From positions 1 through 64,000 of the forward strand of contig DASVCN010000023.1 in assembly GCA_036381595.1 (NCBI GenBank): DNA of 64,000 nucleotides. The letters are read 5' to 3'. The stretch is from Trueperaceae bacterium. Its GTDB lineage: Bacteria > Deinococcota > Deinococci > Deinococcales > Trueperaceae. Positions 52,448 through 61,862 of this stretch are shown one piece after another. Both the position numbers and the translations under genes were made by a program. Numbering within the stretch: position 1 is the first letter of the stretch; each line of letters opens with the position of its first letter. The notes beneath the pieces are model-generated. The model saw nothing but the letters and a program-made list of their open reading frames with translations. It was not told the origin of the DNA and made no database searches.

Positions 52448-53395
52448 ATGACGGTTCACGGGATCCACCACATCACCGCCATATCGGGCCCTGCTCAGGA
52501 GAACCTCGACTTCTACAGCGGGATCCTGGGCATGCGCCTCGTCAAGCGGAGCGTGAACCAGGACGACCCGGGTACGTACCACCTCTTCTACGCGGACGCG
52601 GAGGGTAGGCCCGGGACCGACCTGACCTTCTTCCCGTGGGCGCACCTTGCGCCACCCCGGAAGGGGGTGGGACTCACGGTCGAGGTTTCCCTCGCGATCC
52701 CGGCCGGCAGCCTCGGATACTGGCGGGAACGGCTCGAGTCGGCGGGCGTAGCGGTGGGCGACAGCGAGGTGCGCTTCGGCGAGCGGTCGCTGAGGCTGAG
52801 CGACCCGCATGGCCAGGAGCTCGCACTCGTCGAGCTGAACGAGGACAGGCCCTTCGCCCCCTGGCACGAAAGCCCGGTTCCGGCCGACAAGCAGATCCGG
52901 GGGCTGCACAGCGCCCGACTCTGGGAGCGGGAGCTTAGCCCCACCGCCCGTTTCCTCGAGGAGGTGCTCGGCTTCGAAGCTCTCGGGGAGGAGGCCGGTT
53001 GGCACCGCTTCGGCGTGTCCGGCGGCGGCTCGGGGGCTCTGCTCGACATCCGCGTTCTGCCCGACGCCCCGCGCGGTTCCTGGGGAGTCGGGTGCGTCCA
53101 CCACATCGCATGGCGGACTACCGACGTAGAGGCGGAACTGGCCTTGCGCGAGAAGGTGGCCGCCGCCGGCCGGCGCCCGACCGAGCTGATCGACAGGTTC
53201 TGGTTCCGCTCCGTCTACTTCATGGAGCCGGGCGGCGTCCTCTTCGAACTGGCCACCGACGGGCCCGGTTTCGCGGTCGACGAGGATCCGCGGAGGCTCG
53301 GCGAGTCGCTGATCCTGCCACCCTGGCTCGAGCCTCAGCGGGCCCGGATAGAGTCCGTGCTACCGCCGCTCTCGCTTCCGCACGCCAAGACCTGA
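52448..53395 (+). CDS. Ring-cleaving dioxygenase (MhqO-like, VOC superfamily)
   Basis: 315-residue protein with two vicinal-oxygen-chelate halves. N-terminal metal-binding GIHHITAISGPAQENLDFY, second half with GVGCVHHIAWRTTDVEAE and FMEPGGVLFELATDGPGF. These match MhqO/LinE-type enzymes that open hydroquinone rings with Fe(II). Cytosolic; role in quinone or aromatic detoxification is likely. Monocistronic. Confidence 0.87.
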   Translation: MTVHGIHHITAISGPAQENLDFYSGILGMRLVKRSVNQDDPGTYHLFYADAEGRPGTDLTFFPWAHLAPPRKGVGLTVEVSLAIPAGSLGYWRERLESAGVAVGDSEVRFGERSLRLSDPHGQELALVELNEDRPFAPWHESPVPADKQIRGLHSARLWERELSPTARFLEEVLGFEALGEEAGWHRFGVSGGGSGALLDIRVLPDAPRGSWGVGCVHHIAWRTTDVEAELALREKVAAAGRRPTELIDRFWFRSVYFMEPGGVLFELATDGPGFAVDEDPRRLGESLILPPWLEPQRARIESVLPPLSLPHAKT

Positions 53396-53428
53396 CCCCG
53401 CAACATCCTCACCTTGGAGCGGAGCCGG

Positions 53429-55522
53429 CTACTGGGCGGCTTCCTTGCTCCTCGCAGCGTCGAGATCGGCGCGCAGTTGCAGTTGCGCCGCATGCAACTC
53501 CTCCGTGGCTTCGCCATCCGCCAGGAGTTCCCCGTCGAGCAACGAGGCAGCGCGCTCCACGTCGCCGAGCGAGAGGGCCGCTTGAGCGTAGGCGAGCTTC
53601 CCCTGCGCGATGAGCGCCGGCGGCAGCTCGAGGTCGAGCAACTCCTCGAACAGCTCGCGGTAACGCTGGTCTCCCTGCGAGGCCGCTAGGTCGGCGGCTG
53701 CCAGGTAGTGGGGGTAGGCCGCCTCGGGGGAGCCGCCCTCGCTGAAGTGGTAACCGACGAGTTCGGAGAGGGCCAGCGGAGCGTGTTGTTCGAGCCAGGT
53801 GGCGATCCGCAGGTGGAGCACCGGCCGGTCGCCGAAGGGGATCATCCGCAGCACCGCATGACGGAGCAGTTCGCTCTGGAAGCGGTACGCCACCTCGCCG
53901 GGGATGCCGGGCGAGGCGTCCGGCACCAGCAGATTCTCGGCGAGCAAGCGCCGTAACGGGTCGCTGCCCCCGCCCTCCGACAGCTCGAGCAGCATCCGCT
54001 CCCAGGTGCGCTCCCCGGAGAGCGCGGCCAGCGCGAGCACCTGTCGCTCGGGGCCCGACAGCAGGTCGAGTCGCGCCTGCAGGAGCGAGGCCAACGATCC
54101 GGAGAAGGTGCCGGAACGGGTGGTCGAGAGCGCCCGGCCCAGCTCGATGATGTAGGCAGGAACCCCGCCCACCTGGAGGATCAACGACTCCGTGGCCACA
54201 CGCAGTTTCGGGCTCGCCAGCTGATCGAGCAACAGCTTGCTGGCTTCCGAGCTCAGTGGACCGAGCTGCAAGGCGTCGGTTCCCGCAGGGGGTTCCAGGC
54301 CACGGCTGGTCCTGATGAGCAGCAGCGGCGCCTCGGCAGAGGCGATCAGCTCGAGCAGCTGAGAGAGTTCCGGGTCGAGCGAACCGGTATCGAGCGCGAG
54401 CAGGAGGCCAGCTTCGGCCTCACGCGCTGCCCTGCCCAGCAGTTCGGCCCAGGCCGAGGCGGCAGACCTCCCGCGCCCGTTGGCGCCCCGACCGTTGCCG
54501 TTGGCCCATTCGAGCGAGGCGAGGATCCGCTCGTGCATGCGCGGTTCCCCCGGCAGGAGCGCCGACAGCTGCTGTTGCGCCTTCTGCTGACGGACCCGGG
54601 CTTCCTCGCCATCCTGCAGGCCGAGGAGCTGCCGGCCGAGCTGCTGCCAGGCGCTGCTCCCCTCGGAACTGCCCGAGATCCAGATGGCGCGCGCTCCCTG
54701 GGCGGTCGCGCCGCGGAAGAACTCCCGGAGGAGCCTCGTCTTGCCGCTCCCGGCTTCGCCCAGCAGCCACAGCTGATGCGCTCTGCCGCTGACCCGTACC
54801 TGCGAGAGTCGCTCCCGCAGCCGCTCGAGCTCGGCCTCCCGGCCGACGAACTGCAGGTGAGCGTACGGGTCGACGTCGTAATGCTCGAGGGTCGAGACCA
54901 GGCGGTAGGCGTGCCTGACGTTGGGGAAGCCGGCGAGCCGTACCGGCGGGCTCTCCTGGTAGACCAGCCGGTGGCGGGTGGACTCGAACGTCTCGGGTCC
55001 GACCCAGACCTCGCCCGGTATCGCGGCCGCTTCGAGGCGGGCGGCGAGGTTCACCGTCGAACCCATCACGGTGTAGTCGCGGACCCTGCCCGAGCCGACG
55101 GCGCCGGCGATCACGATCCCGGTGTTGACGCCGGCCCTGCCCTTGAGCGGGTACCCCTTGGCCGCTCCGATCGATTCGATGGCGCTGAGACCCGCTGCGG
55201 CGGCGAGCACCGCACGCTGAGGATCGTCGGGGTGGGAGCGCGGCGCGCCGAAGAGGGCGATGAGCCCGTCCCCCCGGAACGCATCGACGTAGCCGTCGTA
55301 ATCCTCGATGACGCCGGCGACGACGGTGAGCACCTCGTCGGCGAGGTCGCGAAGCTCCTCCGGATCGAAGCCGAGGGTCAGGGTGGTGAAGGCCGTCAGG
55401 TCGATGAACACGACCGTCACCCGGCGCCGCTCGCGGCTGCCGGCGGGCCGCAGCTGCTCTCCGCACATGATGCAGAAACGCGCGTTCGGTGGGTTGGTCG
55501 TGCTGCAGGAGGCGCAGTTCAT
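53429..55522 (-). CDS. Class III adenylate/guanylate cyclase with zinc ribbon and AAA ATPase module
   Basis: 697-residue protein. Residues 3-20: zinc ribbon CASC...CIMC. About 33-210: class III cyclase domain with metal aspartates in FID41LTAF and RGD85GLIALFGAP, and transition-state N158 and R162 in GSTVNLAARL. About 225-450: AAA-type ATPase (VGREAEL; Walker A GEAGSGKT). The rest is helical, TPR-like. The position that selects adenine is normally lysine, three residues before GD; here it is alanine (A81), so activity or specificity may differ. Similar multi-domain cyclases occur widely in actinobacteria. Confidence 0.85.
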   Translation of the reverse strand: MNCASCSTTNPPNARFCIMCGEQLRPAGSRERRRVTVVFIDLTAFTTLTLGFDPEELRDLADEVLTVVAGVIEDYDGYVDAFRGDGLIALFGAPRSHPDDPQRAVLAAAAGLSAIESIGAAKGYPLKGRAGVNTGIVIAGAVGSGRVRDYTVMGSTVNLAARLEAAAIPGEVWVGPETFESTRHRLVYQESPPVRLAGFPNVRHAYRLVSTLEHYDVDPYAHLQFVGREAELERLRERLSQVRVSGRAHQLWLLGEAGSGKTRLLREFFRGATAQGARAIWISGSSEGSSAWQQLGRQLLGLQDGEEARVRQQKAQQQLSALLPGEPRMHERILASLEWANGNGRGANGRGRSAASAWAELLGRAAREAEAGLLLALDTGSLDPELSQLLELIASAEAPLLLIRTSRGLEPPAGTDALQLGPLSSEASKLLLDQLASPKLRVATESLILQVGGVPAYIIELGRALSTTRSGTFSGSLASLLQARLDLLSGPERQVLALAALSGERTWERMLLELSEGGGSDPLRRLLAENLLVPDASPGIPGEVAYRFQSELLRHAVLRMIPFGDRPVLHLRIATWLEQHAPLALSELVGYHFSEGGSPEAAYPHYLAAADLAASQGDQRYRELFEELLDLELPPALIAQGKLAYAQAALSLGDVERAASLLDGELLADGEATEELHAAQLQLRADLDAARSKEAAQ

Positions 55523-55643
55523 GGCGTCCCCCCGAGCTCGCTGCCTGCGGTCACTCCTTCATTGTAAGTGGCCCCAGGTTGCATGCGGATTAACCGCGAG
55601 GCGAAGCCGGCGACCTGGCAGCTCTGCGGTGGCGCCGGGTCCA

Positions 55644-55828
55644 CGCTAACGTGCCGCGCCACCGCCGGCCCGACGCTAGCAGTGCCGCGCCACCGCCGGG
55701 TCCACGCTAGCAGTGCCGCGCCACCGCCGGGCCGAGGCTAGAAGCCCAGCGCTACCGCCGGGTCGACGCTAGCAGTGCCGCGCCACCGCCGGCCCGACGC
55801 TAGAAGCCCAGCGCTACCGCCGGGTCGA
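55644..55828. repeat. Six tandem copies of a 31-bp unit at the 3' end of the EnvC-like gene
   Basis: Units start at 55644 (30 bases), 55674, 55705, 55736, 55767 and 55798, each beginning CGCTAG or a one-base variant (CGCTAA, GGCTAG). The last unit contains the final codons and stop of the EnvC-like gene (bases 55800-55828), so the array is an amplification of that gene end. Two subtypes alternate (AGCAGTGCCGCGCC and AGAAGCCCAGCGCT). Confidence 0.85.
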
Positions 55829-57101
55829 CGAACGCGGAGCGGCCGTTCTCCGTCACCTGCACCCACAACTTGAGCACGTCGGGAGCCACCAGCGTGCTGC
55901 CCCCCAGGTTGCCAATCACCTCGCCCTTGGTGACGCGGTCGCCCACCTGTACGATCGGCGGCCGCAGGTTGGTGTAAACCGTCGAGAGCCTGTCGCTATG
56001 GGCGACCGAAACCATGTAGCCGTCGTTGGCGCTGAGGAACGCGACACCGCGCACGACTCCGTCTGCCACGGCCACCACGGCAGCGTTCGGAACCGGAGCT
56101 CGCAGCGCCATGTAAGAGTTGTTGTCCTCGCCGTACTCACTCAGTATCGAGTGGCCGGCCAGCGGGTAGACGTAGCCGGATGGCGCCGCGGTCAGCGGCA
56201 TCTCCAGGTTCTCACGCCGCTGCCTGAGCTCATCGGCCTGCTCGAGCAGGCGAGACCGCTCGTCGAGGAACGCCTCGGCCGCTTCGCGCCGCAGCCTGGC
56301 TTCCTCGGCCCGCAACCGTTCGATCTCGTCGTCGAGTTGCTGGTCGAGGTTCGCCAGCGTCTCCTCGATCTCCTCCTGCGCTTCGATCAGCGACTGGCGC
56401 TGCGCCATCTGTCCCGCCCGAGTCGACTCCAGCTCGGCGATGATCGATGCCAGACGCGCCTCGGCCTCCTCCAGCCGCTCCTCGTTGGCCACGAGCTCGG
56501 CCTCGGCGGCCTCCTTCGTTGCTAGCTGATCGCGTAGCTGCTGCTGCGCCAGGGAGAGTTGGTCGAGGGTGGCGCCGAGATTCTCGACGACCTGGTTGTC
56601 GCGCTGACTGAGCAGGGAGAGGTAGACGTTCTTCACCTGCAGGTCGTGGAACGACTCGGCTTGCGAGAGTATCCCCGCGAAACGGCCCGCCCGCTGCTGG
56701 TAAAGGTTGACGAGCAGGGCCGAGATGCGCGCCTTGAGGATCTCCAGATCCTCCAGCAGGCCGTTGATCCGCTCCTGGGTGTTGGCCAGCTGCTCGTTCA
56801 GCAGGCGGATCTCCTCCCGCAGCGCCTCGTGCCTGCTGCGCAGACCGGCGAGCTGGCTGCTCACCTCGTCCCGCTCGGCGATCCGCGCCTGGAGGTTGCT
56901 GCTGGTCTGGGAGAGAGCCTCCTCGATAGCGGAGGCTTCGGCCTCACGAGCTTCGAGCAGCTCCTGGTAGTCGGCGATCTCGGCCTCGAGCGCTTCCCGA
57001 CGGCTGGTGTCGAGCTCGAACTGGGCGGGCGCCGGGTTGAGCAGCAGCAGGCAGAGGAGGGCGATGACGATCGCGCGCGCTCTGCTTGCTCCTCGTCTCA
57101 C
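55800..57101 (-). CDS. EnvC-like coiled-coil protein with degenerate LytM (M23) domain
   Basis: 433-residue secreted protein. Signal peptide RARAIVIALLCLLLLNPAPAQ; long coiled coil (about 25-285); LytM domain (about 305-430). The zinc-binding residues of active M23 peptidases are missing: HxxxD reads SYMALRA and the HLH position reads LKLWVQ. This is the condition of EnvC, which activates amidases instead of cutting wall. GTG at 57101 follows AAGGGAG with six-base spacing; the TTG at 57107 abuts that site. It starts two bases after the ftsX stop, as expected for FtsEX-controlled activators. Confidence 0.85.
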   Translation of the reverse strand: MRRGASRARAIVIALLCLLLLNPAPAQFELDTSRREALEAEIADYQELLEAREAEASAIEEALSQTSSNLQARIAERDEVSSQLAGLRSRHEALREEIRLLNEQLANTQERINGLLEDLEILKARISALLVNLYQQRAGRFAGILSQAESFHDLQVKNVYLSLLSQRDNQVVENLGATLDQLSLAQQQLRDQLATKEAAEAELVANEERLEEAEARLASIIAELESTRAGQMAQRQSLIEAQEEIEETLANLDQQLDDEIERLRAEEARLRREAAEAFLDERSRLLEQADELRQRRENLEMPLTAAPSGYVYPLAGHSILSEYGEDNNSYMALRAPVPNAAVVAVADGVVRGVAFLSANDGYMVSVAHSDRLSTVYTNLRPPIVQVGDRVTKGEVIGNLGGSTLVAPDVLKLWVQVTENGRSAFVDPAVALGF

Positions 57102-57103
57102 GC

Positions 57104-57970
57104 TCAACTCCCTTCACGCAGGTGCTGGGAAACGCTGATGGCCGACCCCACCAGGCCCACGAGCAGCGCCAGCGCCGTGAGGAGCAGAGCGACCTGGGAG
57201 AGCAGCGCCGGGTCGCGGACAAGCGGTATGAACGGCAACTCCTGGGAGAGCCGGTCGACGATCAGCTCGTAGCCCGGTATCACCAGCGCGAGGGTGATGA
57301 CCGCGCTGAAGAGGCCCAGCAGGAAGCCTTCGATGAGGAACGGCAAGCGGATGAAACCGCGGGTGGCGCCCACCAGCCGCATGACCTCGATCTCCTCGCT
57401 GCGGGCGGCGATGGCGGCCCGGATCGAGTTGACGATCGCGAAGAGCGCGCTGGAGAGCAGGATCACTATGAGGATCGAGCCGCCGATGCGCAGCGAGTCG
57501 TTGATGGCGAGGAAGATGTCGACCGCCTCGGAGCCGTCGATCACTCCCACGACGCCGGGCAGACGCTGGAGTCGCTGCGACACCTCCGGCGTCTGCGCCG
57601 GGTCGAGCAGACGCAGTTCGATTGTGTTCGGCAGAGGGTTCTCCACCAGCGCCGCGCCCTCCCGTAGCGACGGCAGATCGCTCACCAGGTCGAAAAGCGC
57701 CTGCTCCTTCGAGATGAAGAAGACCCGCTGCGCGTCGACCTCGGGCCACTGTTTGATCGCCTCCAGCAGCGCGGCATGGTTCGCGTCGTCACTGAGGAAC
57801 GCCGAGATCTGCAGTTCGCTCTGCAGGTCGGAGAGGACCAGGTTGAGGTTGAGGCTGGTGAGGCTGAACGCCGCCAGGATGGTCAGAGACAGCGTCATGG
57901 TCGTGATGGTGGCCACGCTCGCCACCCAGTTGGAACGGATGGCGCGCATCGCCTGCTGGAGGGCGTACAT
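57104..57970 (-). CDS. ftsX: Cell division protein FtsX
   Basis: 288-residue inner-membrane protein with four helices: N-terminal helix (VATITTMTLSLTILAAF), an extracytoplasmic domain (SELQISAFLSDDANHAALL) and three C-terminal helices preceded by RSEEIEVMRLVGATRGFIRLPFLIEG. FtsX with FtsE transmits ATP hydrolysis to wall-hydrolase activators. FtsE is not in this window; the gene upstream is homoisocitrate dehydrogenase. GAAGGT precedes the ATG at good distance. Confidence 0.92.
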   Translation of the reverse strand: MYALQQAMRAIRSNWVASVATITTMTLSLTILAAFSLTSLNLNLVLSDLQSELQISAFLSDDANHAALLEAIKQWPEVDAQRVFFISKEQALFDLVSDLPSLREGAALVENPLPNTIELRLLDPAQTPEVSQRLQRLPGVVGVIDGSEAVDIFLAINDSLRIGGSILIVILLSSALFAIVNSIRAAIAARSEEIEVMRLVGATRGFIRLPFLIEGFLLGLFSAVITLALVIPGYELIVDRLSQELPFIPLVRDPALLSQVALLLTALALLVGLVGSAISVSQHLREGS

Positions 57971-58035
57971 TCAGGAACCTTCTCGGCAGGGTTCGGCGGT
58001 GGCGGGGGGCATGGCCAATTTCACGCTTCTGAAAC

Positions 58036-58044
58036 GTTATACCA
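58036..58044 (-). promoter_or_regulatory. Extended -10 promoter of ftsX
   Basis: Minus-strand TGG-TATAAC lies about 65 bases before the ftsX ATG, so ftsX and the EnvC-like gene have a promoter separate from the upstream dehydrogenase. No -35 match. Confidence 0.45.
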
Positions 58045-58073
58045 GGAAGCTGACAGCTCCCTTAGAGCCACCG

Positions 58074-59069
58074 TCAGTCCCGTAGGGCAGAGATGACGGC
58101 GTCGGCGACCTCTTCCGTCGTAGCCTTGCCGCCCAGATCGGGGGTGAGCGGACCGTCTTCCAGCACCGCGTCCACCGCCTGCTCGATCCGTTCGGCGGCC
58201 TGGACCTCTTCGAGGTGGAAGAGCATCATCGACGCGGTAAGGATGCAGGCGATGGGGTTGGCTATCCCCTTGCCCGCGATATCGGGCGCCGAGCCGTGAA
58301 CGGGTTCGAAGACCGCGTAGTCGGTGCCGACGTTCGCGCTCGGAGCGATGCCCAGGCCGCCGACCAGCCCCGCCATGAGGTCGGAGAGGATGTCACCGAA
58401 CAGATTCGTGGAGACCAGCACGTCGAACGAGGCCGGGTCGCGGACGAGCTTCATCGCCGCTGCATCGACGATCACGTCGTACGATTCGACTTCCGGATAG
58501 CCCTGAGCCACCTCTCGAGCGGCTTCGAGGAAGAGGCCGGAGGTGAGCGGGAGGACGTTCGCCTTGTGGATGATCGCCAGCTTCTTGCGGCGCTTCATCG
58601 CCTGCTCGAGGGCGACCTTCGCGATCCGCTCGCTGGCCTGCCGGGTGACGACCGCGTCGGCGATGGCCGTATCGCCGTAACGCCGCTCCTGCTCGACGTA
58701 GAGCCCTTGCGTGTTCTCCCGCACCATCAACATGTCGACGTTGGGGAAGCATCCGGGAATCGGGCGAGAGCGGGCCGGTCGCAGGTTGGCGAACAGCTCG
58801 AGCCTGCGCCGCATGTAGCGGATCGCCCCCTTGTGCCCTTCGACCTTCCGGCTGGGGCTGGTGAAGGCGCCGGCAAGAGTTGCGTGGCACTCCTGGATCC
58901 GCTCGATGGTCTCCTCGGGAACGCTGGTACCGCGCTTCTGGAAAACGTCCCAGCCGGCTTCCGCTTCGGTGAATTCGAACTCCAGTCCGGTCGCCTCGAG
59001 CACCCGCCGGGTGGCCGGCACCACCTCGTTGCCGATGCCGTCGCCCGGTATCAGACAGATCTTGTACAT
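58074..59069 (-). CDS. Homoisocitrate dehydrogenase
   Basis: 331-residue decarboxylating dehydrogenase of lysine synthesis via alpha-aminoadipate. Sequence blocks [36 protein letters not shown]-type start, [51 protein letters not shown] and [19 protein letters not shown] agree with the Thermus enzyme as I recall it. The second ATG (59069) is chosen: GGAGG is seven bases before it but only one before the ATG at 59075. Isopropylmalate or isocitrate dehydrogenase is less likely because of the RRxLxLxANxRP region. Confidence 0.88.
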   Translation of the reverse strand: MYKICLIPGDGIGNEVVPATRRVLEATGLEFEFTEAEAGWDVFQKRGTSVPEETIERIQECHATLAGAFTSPSRKVEGHKGAIRYMRRRLELFANLRPARSRPIPGCFPNVDMLMVRENTQGLYVEQERRYGDTAIADAVVTRQASERIAKVALEQAMKRRKKLAIIHKANVLPLTSGLFLEAAREVAQGYPEVESYDVIVDAAAMKLVRDPASFDVLVSTNLFGDILSDLMAGLVGGLGIAPSANVGTDYAVFEPVHGSAPDIAGKGIANPIACILTASMMLFHLEEVQAAERIEQAVDAVLEDGPLTPDLGGKATTEEVADAVISALRD

Positions 59070-59304
59070 GGCCATTCCTCCGCTTGCATCGCTCGACCCG
59101 TCATATCGTGAGGGCCCACCATCGGCGCTGCTGCCGCTGTTCTCGTACTTCGCTGAGAGGCAGAACTCGCGCCCCGGCTCCTGGCTGCCGGAAGCCAAAC
59201 GATTCAGGCTACCACGAGCCTTCGCGCTTCACCGCCCGGAATCATATGGTCCTCGCGCGTGACTTTGGGCGCCTGCCACGCGGGTCTCCCCGGTTCGCTC
59301 CTCG

Positions 59305-59575
59305 CGCCCCGGCAGGGGTGCGACGATACGACACCCGACGAACCCCGGCAGCGGCGCCGCGGCAGGGGTGCCCTCCATCCGACACCCTGCGAACCCGGCA
59401 GGGGTGCCGCCCATCCGAGACCCTACGAACCCCGGCAGGGGTACCCATCCGGGCACCCCTACGAACCCCGGGCAGGGGTACCGCCCATCCGACGCCCCTG
59501 CGAACCCCGGCAGGGGTACTCCGGCGCCCCTACGAACCCCGACAGGGGTACCCCCCATCCGACGCCCCTACGAAC
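59305..59575. repeat. Seven copies of a 36-38-bp hairpin-containing repeat
   Basis: ACCCCGGCAGGGGT or a variant of its GGCAGGGGT half recurs at about 59311, 59361, 59397, 59434, 59471, 59509 and 59541 (last as GACAGGGGT), with a further degraded copy near 59347. ACCCC and GGGGT pair, so each unit can form a small hairpin. The bases between are alike (CCATCCGACGCCCCT), so this is not a CRISPR array. Confidence 0.75.
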
Positions 59576-59827
59576 GCGCGTGCATAAGGTAGGCACCGGG
59601 CCTAGCAGTTCTGCACTCTTACCTACCGTCGAAGGGCCTTTGCCGGCCACCAGGGTTGGCCTCGCTGCTTCCGCCAGATCCCTGTGGGCTGGCGCCGGTT
59701 CCAACTCGGTCGTAGCCGAGGTAGCTTCAATTGCTGCCTACTCTGCCCTGGTCTTGGCCCAACTCTCACGCATCCACCGCCCTCCGATCCGAGCACTCAT
59801 GCACGCGCGTTCGTACGGGTCCTGTAG

Positions 59828-59995
59828 GGGGGGTGTTCCCTGGACCGGGGACTCAGTTGATCAAGCTTCGGCGTGGCGCGTTCGTGCGGATCCGAGAGGG
59901 GGTGTTCCCTGGACCGGGGACTCAGTTGATCGAGCTTCGGCGTGGCGCATTCGTGCGGATCCAGGACCGGGTGCGCTCCTGGATCGGGGACCTAG
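59828..59995. repeat. 69-bp direct repeat, two copies plus a degenerate third
   Basis: GGGTGTTCCCTGGACCGGGG starts at 59831 and 59900, with almost identical 69-base units that include GACTCAGTTGATC and CTTCGGCGTGGCGC. A diverged partial copy follows to about 59995. Confidence 0.8.
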
Positions 59996-60090
59996 GCGAG
60001 TTGGGTTCACGACACCGCGGGCGTTCGGACCCTCCTCTGAGGGCGTGCCTCAGCCTCGAGGTCGAGTCGAAGGGAGCCGCGTCCTTGTCT

Positions 60091-61335
<1,245 letters not shown>

Positions 61336-61340
61336 GCCGG

Positions 61341-61346
61341 AGTATA
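61341..61346 (-). promoter_or_regulatory. Leaderless-type -10 box of glyA
   Basis: TATACT on the minus strand ends five bases before the ATG. Transcription would start at or next to the start codon. A perfect palindrome occupies the region where a -35 would be. Confidence 0.6.
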
Positions 61347-61351
61347 GCAAG

Positions 61352-61384
61352 CGCTTGGGGCCGCTCCCGGAGCGGCCCCAAGCG
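61352..61384. terminator. Perfect 16-bp inverted repeat between the USP operon and glyA
   Basis: CGCTTGGGGCCGCTCC (61352-61367) and GGAGCGGCCCCAAGCG (61369-61384) are exact complements around one central base; the RNA would fold with a small loop. It lies downstream of the 61539 gene end and directly upstream of the glyA -10, so it may end the upstream transcript or bind a regulator. No T-run follows. Confidence 0.55.
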
Positions 61385-61503
61385 ACCCGAAGCGACGCAG
61401 GCGGTCGAGCACGAGCGACCCGAAGCGACGCAGGCGGTCGAGCACGAGCGATCCTGTACGAGCGGTCGAGTACGAGCGATCCTGAACGAGCGGTCGAGTA
61501 CGA
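61382..61503. repeat. Compound tandem repeat (2 x 33 bp, 2 x 28 bp)
   Basis: GCGACCCGAAGCGACGCAGG-type 33-base units at 61382 and 61415 are followed by 28-base units at 61448 and 61476 that share the GCGGTCGAG core. All contain CGAGC/TACGAG steps. Non-coding gap before glyA. Confidence 0.75.
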
Positions 61504-61538
61504 GCTATCCGTCGGCCTCGGGCTTCGGGGAGGACTTC

Positions 61539-61859
61539 TCAGTGGTGCCCGTGCCCCGCCCCACTCGCCACGATATTGACGATGATGGTCCGGTTCTCGT
61601 GCTCCGGCGCCCCGTCCAGGCTCGTCGCGACCCGCTCGAACAGCCTGTTGATCCGGTGGCTCCAGCCGCCCTCTGAATCGTCTGCGATGTCGCTGCGCCT
61701 CACCAGAAGTTCGATGTCGCCGGTCGCGACCATCGTAGAGATCTCCTCCTCGGTAAGTGAGGACAGCTCGCCGAGCCGCACCTTGTGAACCGACCGCTGG
61801 CGGCGCTGCGATTCGTTGCCGCGCAGTGAGCTGTCCGTCTTCTTCGGGTCGGGATGCAC
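61539..61859 (-). CDS. Hypothetical protein in operon with the USP fusion
   Basis: 106 residues, soluble, with a central helical part ([26 protein letters not shown]) and a His/Gly-rich end (ASGAGHGHH). GTG start at 61859, six bases after GGGGAG which overlaps the stop of the upstream gene, so translation is coupled. No family recognised. The [14 protein letters not shown] stretch suggests a small protein-interaction helix bundle. Confidence 0.55.
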   Translation of the reverse strand: MHPDPKKTDSSLRGNESQRRQRSVHKVRLGELSSLTEEEISTMVATGDIELLVRRSDIADDSEGGWSHRINRLFERVATSLDGAPEHENRTIIVNIVASGAGHGHH

Positions 61860-61862
61860 CGG

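Larger units (their letters stand above)
59199..60090. other. Repeat-rich gap of about 900 bases
   Basis: Between homoisocitrate dehydrogenase and glyA. It contains two arrays (59305-59575 and 59828-59995). Open frames run through both arrays in several frames because the units lack stops, but none shows a domain or ribosome-binding site; I call no gene. Confidence 0.5.

Noticed and set aside
59305-59575. Regular repeats that look like a CRISPR array
   Set aside because: The sequences between the repeats are themselves alike, and no cas gene is near.
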